Assembly: GCA_913045175.1 (NCBI GenBank)
Contig: CAJWQG010000013.1
Coordinates: 1 to 64,000, forward strand
Direction of reading: 5' to 3'
Source of the DNA: an uncultured Gammaproteobacteria bacterium
Lineage (GTDB): Bacteria; Pseudomonadota; Gammaproteobacteria; Pseudomonadales; Azotimanducaceae
Length of the DNA: 64,000 nt
The notes under the pieces: model-generated
Database searches by the model: none
Told to the model about the DNA's origin: nothing
What the model saw: only the letters and a program-made list of their open reading frames with translations
Position numbers and translations under genes: made by a program
In this document: piece by piece, positions 58,344-64,000 of the stretch
Position numbering within the stretch: the stretch's first letter is position 1
Layout of the letters: each line of letters starts with the position of its first letter

Positions 58344-59381
58344 ATGCGTAGCATTTCAATCACTCGCCCTGACGACTGGCATGTACACTTGCGCGATGAT
58401 TGCTATCTAAAGACCACTGTCGAGGATATTAGTCGCTATTTTGGTCGAGCCATTGTTATGCCAAATCTCGACCCACCCGTAGTCACCGTCCCCGATGCCA
58501 AACGATACCAGGACAACATTATCTCCGTTATCCCTGGCGGTTCATCGTTTACTCCCTTAATGACGTTATATCTGACTGATCAGACCACGCCAGAGATCGT
58601 CAGTGAAGCGAAGGCGTCCGGTTTTATCCACGCAATGAAACTTTATCCAGCGGGTGTCACCACAAATTCTGCCGCGGGCGTACAGGCTATCGATGATCTC
58701 TACCCGATTTTCGAGGCAATGCAGGCACACCAGCTAGTGCTCGCGGTTCATGGCGAAGTGGCAGACGATAGCGTTGACATATTCGACCGTGAAAAAGTAT
58801 TTATCGATCGCCACCTGACCGATATCTGCTCCACATTCCCAGAACTGAAGATTGTGTTTGAGCATATCAGCACGCAGGAAGCAGCAAGCTTCGTAACAGA
58901 AGCATCAGATAATGTCGCAGCAACTATTACGGCGCACCATCTGCTTTTCAATAGAAATCACCTGCTCGCAGGAGGTATGAGGCCAATCTACTACTGCCTT
59001 CCCATTCTAAAGAGGGACGTACACCAACAGGCGCTTATCGCCGCCGCGACATCCGGTGACAGTAGTTTTTTCCTGGGGACCGATTCTGCCCCTCATCCTC
59101 GCGCCGACAAGGAACACACGTGTGGTTGTGCCGCGGGCGCATACACAGCCCACGCTGCCATAGAACTGTATACAGAAGTATACGACGAGGCTGACTCTCT
59201 GGAGCACTTGGAAGCATTCGCCAGTCTTAGCGGTCCAGACTTCTATGGTCTGCCGCGCAACCAGGACACCGTCACGCTCATCGAAGAACCCTGGGATATA
59301 CCCATGACCCAGGCATTTGGTGAGGATGAGCTCATTCCGATCAGAGCTGGCGAATCGATTCGCTGGTCAGTAAAAGGATAA
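58344..59381 (+). CDS. pyrC: Dihydroorotase PyrC
   Basis: Cyclises carbamoyl-aspartate in pyrimidine synthesis. The 345-aa product has the metal motif WHVHLRD, the lysine that is carboxylated in [14 protein letters not shown], and the later [13 protein letters not shown] with the catalytic Asp. It is the class II (E. coli-like) type. rnt follows after 6 nt. Confidence 0.96.
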   Translation: MRSISITRPDDWHVHLRDDCYLKTTVEDISRYFGRAIVMPNLDPPVVTVPDAKRYQDNIISVIPGGSSFTPLMTLYLTDQTTPEIVSEAKASGFIHAMKLYPAGVTTNSAAGVQAIDDLYPIFEAMQAHQLVLAVHGEVADDSVDIFDREKVFIDRHLTDICSTFPELKIVFEHISTQEAASFVTEASDNVAATITAHHLLFNRNHLLAGGMRPIYYCLPILKRDVHQQALIAAATSGDSSFFLGTDSAPHPRADKEHTCGCAAGAYTAHAAIELYTEVYDEADSLEHLEAFASLSGPDFYGLPRNQDTVTLIEEPWDIPMTQAFGEDELIPIRAGESIRWSVKG

Positions 59382-59387
59382 CGCAGA

Positions 59388-60011
59388 TTGAATGAGGAAA
59401 AATTCCCAATAGCACGTCGCTTTCGCGGCTTCCTGCCTGTCGTTATAGATCTGGAGACGGGCGGCTTTAACCCTGAAACCGATGCACTATTCGAAGTTGC
59501 GACAGTAATCATCGAAATGGATGAGGAAGGCACGGTTACCCCAGGAAAAAGATTGTTCTTTAACGTCCACCCGTTTGAGGGGGCGAACATCGAACAGTCC
59601 TCATTGGATTTCACCGGTATCGACCCTGACAACCCACTTCGGGATGCTGTGTCAGAGAAAGACGCACTATCCGAAACGTTTCGAGAAATTCGTACGGAAA
59701 TCAGACACACGGGTTGTCAGCGTGCAATCATGGTGGCTCATAACGCAGCTTTCGACCTGAGCTTTATCAATGCAGTAGCGACTCGTTGCAACCTAAAACG
59801 AAATCCGTTCCACCCGTTCTCGACGCTGGATACAGTTTCACTAAGCGGTTTGGCATTTGGTCAGACAGTACTGGCACGAGCCTGCGCAAGTGCCGGTATC
59901 GATTTCAATAGTGACGAAGCACATAGTGCAAACTATGACTGTGATAAAACAGCTGAAGTCTTCTGTCACATTGTGAACCACTGGCGCGACCTCACCGCGC
60001 TAGACTCGTAG
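59388..60011 (+). CDS. rnt: Ribonuclease T
   Basis: DEDD 3' exoribonuclease that trims tRNA, 5S and 23S rRNA ends. The 207-aa product has VIDLETGGFNPETDALFE, VAHNAAFDLSFI and HSANYDCDKTAEVF, supplying the four acidic residues and the catalytic His. The start appears to be TTG 59388; the nearby ATG at 59392 is out of frame. An intrinsic terminator follows 15 nt after the stop. Confidence 0.94.
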   Translation: MNEEKFPIARRFRGFLPVVIDLETGGFNPETDALFEVATVIIEMDEEGTVTPGKRLFFNVHPFEGANIEQSSLDFTGIDPDNPLRDAVSEKDALSETFREIRTEIRHTGCQRAIMVAHNAAFDLSFINAVATRCNLKRNPFHPFSTLDTVSLSGLAFGQTVLARACASAGIDFNSDEAHSANYDCDKTAEVFCHIVNHWRDLTALDS

Positions 60012-60027
60012 AGGACACGTTAGCCAT

Positions 60028-60056
60028 AAAAAAACCCGCTGATTAGCGGGTTTTTT
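60028..60056 (+). terminator. Bidirectional intrinsic terminator between rnt and rubrerythrin gene
   Basis: AAAAAACCCGCT and AGCGGGTTTTTT pair around GATT. It carries a T-run in both directions, so it can end pyrC-rnt on the plus strand and the rubrerythrin transcript on the minus strand. Confidence 0.92.
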
Positions 60057-60074
60057 CGTCAAGCGGCAGAGGCT

Positions 60075-60494
60075 TTAACCATCCAGCATATCCAGTGCCT
60101 TTTGGAATCTGTTCGCATGAGAACGCTCAGCCTTTGCCAATGTTTCCATCCAGTCAGCAATTTCGTCAAACCCCTCATCTCGAGCAGTCTTCGCCATACC
60201 CGGGTACATATCAGTGTACTCGTGAGTTTCACCGGCAATCGCCGCCGCAAGGTTGTCTGAAGTCGCCCCAATAGGAAGCCCAGTCGCAGGGTCTCCTGTC
60301 GCCTCGAGATATTCGAGATGGCCATGGGCATGACCCGTTTCACCTTCCGCAGTTGATCTAAAAACCGTGGATACGTCATTGTAGCCTTCGACATCAGCCT
60401 TGGCCGCAAAATATAGATAGCGACGATTGGCTTGGGACTCGCCAGCGAAGGCGTCTTTTAAGTTTTGTTCTGTGTTACTACCTTTCAGGTCCAT
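60075..60494 (-). CDS. Rubrerythrin-like diiron protein without rubredoxin domain
   Basis: The 139-aa product is a four-helix diiron protein with glutamate/histidine ligands in AFAGESQANRRY, EGETGHAHGH, IAGETHEYTDMYP and AERSHANRF. The C-terminal rubredoxin domain of classical rubrerythrins is missing, as in the short erythrin/sulerythrin types. It probably acts as a peroxide-reducing or oxidative-stress protein; electron donor unknown. A grxD gene lies 68 bp upstream on the same strand. Confidence 0.9.
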   Translation of the reverse strand: MDLKGSNTEQNLKDAFAGESQANRRYLYFAAKADVEGYNDVSTVFRSTAEGETGHAHGHLEYLEATGDPATGLPIGATSDNLAAAIAGETHEYTDMYPGMAKTARDEGFDEIADWMETLAKAERSHANRFQKALDMLDG

Positions 60495-60562
60495 TTTCTT
60501 TACCTCTAGTTCTAGATTGCATCAGGTCACCCGAGTATATCCAAGCGGTAACCAAGTTAAAA

Positions 60563-60880
60563 TTATTCGGCGGCCGCGCTTTTTATCATCGGCTCCAATT
60601 CACCACTTTGATACATCTCGGTGATGATGTCACAACCGCCAACGAGTTCGCCCTTTATGAATAGCTGGGGGAAAGTTGGCCACTCCGAAAACTGTGGTAG
60701 GTTCGCACGGATTTCTGGATTCGCCAGTATATCTATGAAGGCAAAACGCTCGCCACAAGCCATTAACAACTGTGATGCCTGGGACGAGAAGCCACACTGA
60801 GGCGCATCAGGCGATCCTTTCATGTAGAGCAGAATAGGGTTTGCTTCGACCTGCGACTTAATTTCTTCTAGTATTTCCAT
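60563..60880 (-). CDS. grxD: Monothiol glutaredoxin Grx4 (GrxD)
   Basis: The 105-aa product has the CGFS active site (Cys29) and the glutathione-binding motifs TFPQLFIKGELVGG and CDI. CGFS glutaredoxins bind [2Fe-2S] with a BolA partner and act in cluster transfer and iron signalling. It is a single gene with no operon partner visible other than the rubrerythrin downstream. Confidence 0.95.
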   Translation of the reverse strand: MEILEEIKSQVEANPILLYMKGSPDAPQCGFSSQASQLLMACGERFAFIDILANPEIRANLPQFSEWPTFPQLFIKGELVGGCDIITEMYQSGELEPMIKSAAAE

Positions 60881-61025
60881 GGTTCCAATCTTAGTTTCGG
60901 GGCTGACAATGTTAGCAGATTTAGACCAAGATCTCTCAAGCGTATTACTTTAAACTGTCCATGGTGCGTGTGCCGGCCGCGGCGCCGAAGCGTCGGACCG
61001 CCTGCGCGTCGTTCGGTAGGCTGCG

Positions 61026-62585
61026 TCATGCCGCTGGCATAACGGTCCTACCGAACCCCCCTCCCCCTGGCGTTTCGATTCTAAGCACCTGACCCGGCTT
61101 CACTGACAGCTGGCATTTCGCCGGTAGTGGTTCTCCATCCAGATAGTTGCCACCTGGCAGTCCCGGTTGACCGCCCGCCAGGCCCCAGGGAGCATGATAA
61201 CGCCGTTCCGTTAGCAGGGTAACTTCAGTAGGCTCCAGAAACTCAAACTCTCGCGTAAGTCCATCTCCCCCACGATTGTTGCCTGCTCCACCAGAGCCTC
61301 GTCGAATCGAATATGACTTTATACGCAACGGGTAATGAGCTTCGAGACTTTCAATTGGCGTGTTGAGCGTATTCGTCATATGCGACTGTGCTGCGCTAAT
61401 GCCATCGCCAAGTGGATGAGCACCACAACCTCCACCGATGGTTTCATAGTAGTCCCAGGGGTTGTTGGACCGGTGGTTGCCCATTGCTACATTGTTCATA
61501 GTTCCCTGACTGGCCGCAGGGATGACATCAGGAATTGCCTTGGCGAGGGCGCCTAGCACCACATCTACAATGCGCATGGATGTTTCAACATTACCCGCTG
61601 CTACCGCTGCAGGTCGTCTTGCGTTGACAAGGGATCCTTCAGGAGCAGAGATAGTTACACATTGAAAAGTGCCGGCACACGCCGGTGTGTGATCCGGCAG
61701 CAAGCACCTGAACGCATAAAATACTGCAGCGGCAGCAACAGATAGCGGGCAGTTAATATTCCCTGAGGCCTGTGGTGCGGTACCTTCGAAATCAACCTGG
61801 ATACACTGTTCACTTACCTCTATGTGGCACTCAATCCTCAAATCGTGATTTCCACATCCGTCATCATCCATCACATCACTAAAGTAGTAACTGCCAGCAG
61901 GCAGCTCTGCCAGCACGCTCCCCGAGAGACGACGACCGTAGGCGTTGATTTCTTCAACCCCTCGAACAAATTCACCCTTGCCGATCGTCGCTACAAGTTC
62001 TGACAAACGATCCAAACCAACTCTGTTTGCGCTGCGTTGGGCTGCAAAGTCACCGGTCACATCGGTGCCGCCAAGTTCCGTAATTTTTCGATGTGCCTCG
62101 GCGTTCACTGCACCGGCTTGCCATAGGAGCGTTGGAGGAATTACTACACCCTCTTCATCTAGAGTGCGCGATATTGGCATAGAACCAGGCGAAATAGCCC
62201 CGACATTGGCGTGATGCGCCCGGTTAGCAACAAACCCAATCAGCTCATCAGTGCCAGATTCATCGCTCACAAACAACGGAGATATCAACGTGATGTCAGG
62301 TAAATGGGTTCCGCCGAGATAAGGATCATTCAAGGCCATCACATCGCCCTTGTGCCAGGCTACGCTGCTGACGATATCGCGCATTGCAAAAGCCATGCTA
62401 CCCAGATGCACCGGAATATGTGCCGCCTGAGCCAATAACCCTCCCCGGTGATCAAACAGGGCGCAAGAGAAATCCAGACGGTCCTTAATGTTTGGTGAGA
62501 ATGCTGCCTGTCGAAGCACAATGCCCATTTCCTGACAAATTGCCTCAACACGCTTGATAAAAATCGCCAGCTCGATGCCGGTCAC
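61026..62585 (-). CDS. Hydantoinase B/oxoprolinase family protein
   Basis: The 519-aa product starts with GTG and matches the HyuB subunit from end to end: RQAAFSPNIKDRLDFSCALFDHRG, AHIPVHLGSMAFAM, NDPYLGGTHLPDI, GGGCGAHPLGDG and the C-terminal RIETPGGGGFG. HyuB and HyuA together hydrolyse hydantoins or 5-oxoproline using ATP. No HyuA gene is in the window; the next gene upstream is a GGDEF-EAL protein whose stop is 3 nt away. Confidence 0.92.
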   Translation of the reverse strand: MTGIELAIFIKRVEAICQEMGIVLRQAAFSPNIKDRLDFSCALFDHRGGLLAQAAHIPVHLGSMAFAMRDIVSSVAWHKGDVMALNDPYLGGTHLPDITLISPLFVSDESGTDELIGFVANRAHHANVGAISPGSMPISRTLDEEGVVIPPTLLWQAGAVNAEAHRKITELGGTDVTGDFAAQRSANRVGLDRLSELVATIGKGEFVRGVEEINAYGRRLSGSVLAELPAGSYYFSDVMDDDGCGNHDLRIECHIEVSEQCIQVDFEGTAPQASGNINCPLSVAAAAVFYAFRCLLPDHTPACAGTFQCVTISAPEGSLVNARRPAAVAAGNVETSMRIVDVVLGALAKAIPDVIPAASQGTMNNVAMGNHRSNNPWDYYETIGGGCGAHPLGDGISAAQSHMTNTLNTPIESLEAHYPLRIKSYSIRRGSGGAGNNRGGDGLTREFEFLEPTEVTLLTERRYHAPWGLAGGQPGLPGGNYLDGEPLPAKCQLSVKPGQVLRIETPGGGGFGRTVMPAA

Positions 62586-62588
62586 GAT

Positions 62589-64000
62589 TTACTCCAACCC
62601 GCCAAGTGTGATTTCCAGGGGTCTACCCCAGTAATTAAACAATGGGCGTTTCTTCTCAATGCCGTAGCCCTGTGCAAAATCGACGCCGATCTCGCGAAGA
62701 ATTTCCAAAACCTCATCGTCTTCCGCGTATTCAGCTATGGTCTTTTTACCCATGAAGTGTCCGCTATCGTTGATCGATTTTACGACCGCATAGTCGCTTG
62801 GGTTTGACTTGATATCTTTTACGAAAATTCCGTCAATCTTCAAATAATCTACCGGAAGCGTTCGCAAGTAAGAGTAGGACGACAAGCCCGTCCCAAAGTC
62901 GTCGAGGGAAAACTCTACGCCAATAATCTTGAGCTTCTGCATAAATTCGACGACATCATCAAGGCTACCTACTGCCGATGTTTCCGTAATCTCAAAACAG
63001 ATACGCGACGTCGGTAAGCGAGTTTCATTGAACTGCTCCAGCACAAACTCCATAAAACCTTTTTCCGTCAGGCTGTTACCAGATACGTTGATCGAAAATG
63101 TACCTAGCTCATCTAACTTAAGAATATTTGCAGCGATGAATTCGAATGAGTTCTTGATGACCCAACGATCAATCGCTCCCATACGATTGTAGGTCTCGGC
63201 CGCAATAATGAAATCCTGCGGCGGCATGGGAGTGCCATCCTCGTCGAGCACAGTCAGCAGGATCTCGTAGTGTAGGTGGTTTTCACTTTCTTCATCCATA
63301 GGAGAGATCTTCTGACAATTGAGTTCAAATCGGTCTTCCTCAAGAGCCTTATCAATTTGCGATACGAACTCCATCACGTCCTTTCGATGTTCCATTTCAC
63401 TGTCGTCTGCAGTGTACTGCTGAATCCGGTCACGACCCGCATCCTTGGCGGCAATGCACGCTGCGTCCGCCCTCTGCATAATGTCCGCAACTTCCTCGAT
63501 ATTCTCATCTACCAGCAGCCCCCCCGCAGCTTGCGGTAAGAGAAAACTGCTCTGACTCCCAGGTGAATCGGAAGTTCTTAACTGCCTCGCAGATATTTTT
63601 TAATACCGCCTCACCCGCATCACTGTCGGAGTTGGATATCAAAACACCATATTCGTGACCACCCAACCGAGAGAGCGTGACGGCGCTGTCGATAATTTTC
63701 GTCAGCTCTTCACTCATCTCGATCAGCAACTGGTCACCCGCGTCGTGGCCACCCGTGTTATTGATTACCTTAAACTGATCGAGATCAAAATACGCCGCCA
63801 CGTGAGTATTATGGTTTCGCTTGGCATCATCCAGTGCAACTTCAAGCTCTCTCTCGAATTCTTTACGGTTAACGAGTCCTGTCAGTTCATCATGAGTCGC
63901 CTGATGGGTCAGGTCATTATGCATCCTCTGCAGCATGGCATGGCTGGCGCGGTCCGTCAGGGGAATATCAGATTCCTCCAGAATCCGAGCTGTTCCGTCC
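62589..64000 (-). pseudogene. GGDEF-EAL protein split by a frameshift, 5' end outside window
   Basis: Two minus-strand frames join into one protein. The upstream part (from the window edge to about 63520) contains DELTGLVNRKEFE, DLDQFKVINNTGGHDAGDQLL and the degenerate GGDEF motif GGHEY. The downstream part (to 62589) is an EAL domain with EIL in place of EAL, and intact NVSGNSL, SLDDFGTGLSSYSYL, YLKIDGIFV and IAEYAED residues. The break is a C7 tract at 63519-63525 (G7 on the coding strand); six bases restore the frame. The frame stays open to the window end. Cyclase activity is unlikely; phosphodiesterase is plausible. Confidence 0.85.

Overview
The window is chromosomal DNA of a gammaproteobacterium. 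The evidence is gene order: queA-tgt-yajC-secD-secF, iscR-iscS-iscU-iscA-hscB-hscA-fdx-iscX, ndk-rlmN-pilW-rodZ-ispG-hisS-yfgM-bamB-der, rpsP-rimM-trmD-rplS, xerD-dsbC-hom-recJ and argG-pyrC-rnt are all gammaproteobacterial syntenies, closest in layout to the Pseudomonas/Cellvibrio side of the class. I cannot name a genus. Gene density is high. Most genes are housekeeping: tRNA modification, protein export, Fe-S assembly, outer membrane assembly, purine, pyrimidine and amino acid synthesis, ribosome biogenesis.

Layout. 1-5.7 kb: a tRNA-Leu fragment, queuosine genes and the Sec accessory translocon. 5.8-13.2 kb: suhB, trmJ and a complete isc operon behind two abutting IscR sites. 13.2-14.9 kb: an accessory insertion between iscX and ndk, holding a double-glycine-leader peptide gene, a small two-TM protein and a tyrosine-phosphatase-like enzyme. 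14.9-24.1 kb: ndk to der. 24.1-28 kb: an M23 peptidase, xseA, guaA and a frameshifted ACR3 arsenite-carrier gene. 29-36 kb: a heavy-metal efflux operon (small Cys/Met protein, TolC-like, CusB-like, CusA-like, short CDF carrier). 36-46.3 kb: tadA, purL, a Nudix hydrolase, a gamma carbonic anhydrase fold protein, a leucine-attenuated leuA, a CorB-type protein and ypjD. 46.4-51.2 kb: ffh, the rpsP operon, xerD. 51.4-60 kb: dsbC, alaC, hom, recJ, argG, pyrC, rnt. 60-64 kb: a rubrerythrin, grxD, an orphan hydantoinase-B subunit and a GGDEF-EAL gene that runs off the window and is split by a G7 tract.

The most unusual content is between genes. There is a family of about 112-bp elements (24-bp inverted arms, 64-bp core with an inner hairpin) at four full loci, one shorter copy and two fragments. 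The arms differ between copies but stay complementary within each copy, and the inner stem shows a compensated C/G swap. There is a second element of 92-94 bp with CTAGTTTCT ends in two copies (bamB-der and dsbC-alaC), a cluster of five hairpins between hisS and yfgM, a 7-unit tandem repeat between trmD and rplS that begins in the trmD stop region, and an inverted repeat that looks like those mobilised by REP-associated transposases, directly upstream of the rpsP promoter. The best candidate for an undescribed functional system is the 13.2-13.7 kb peptide/membrane-protein pair, which looks like a microcin-type bacteriocin precursor with a partner protein inserted into an otherwise conserved block.
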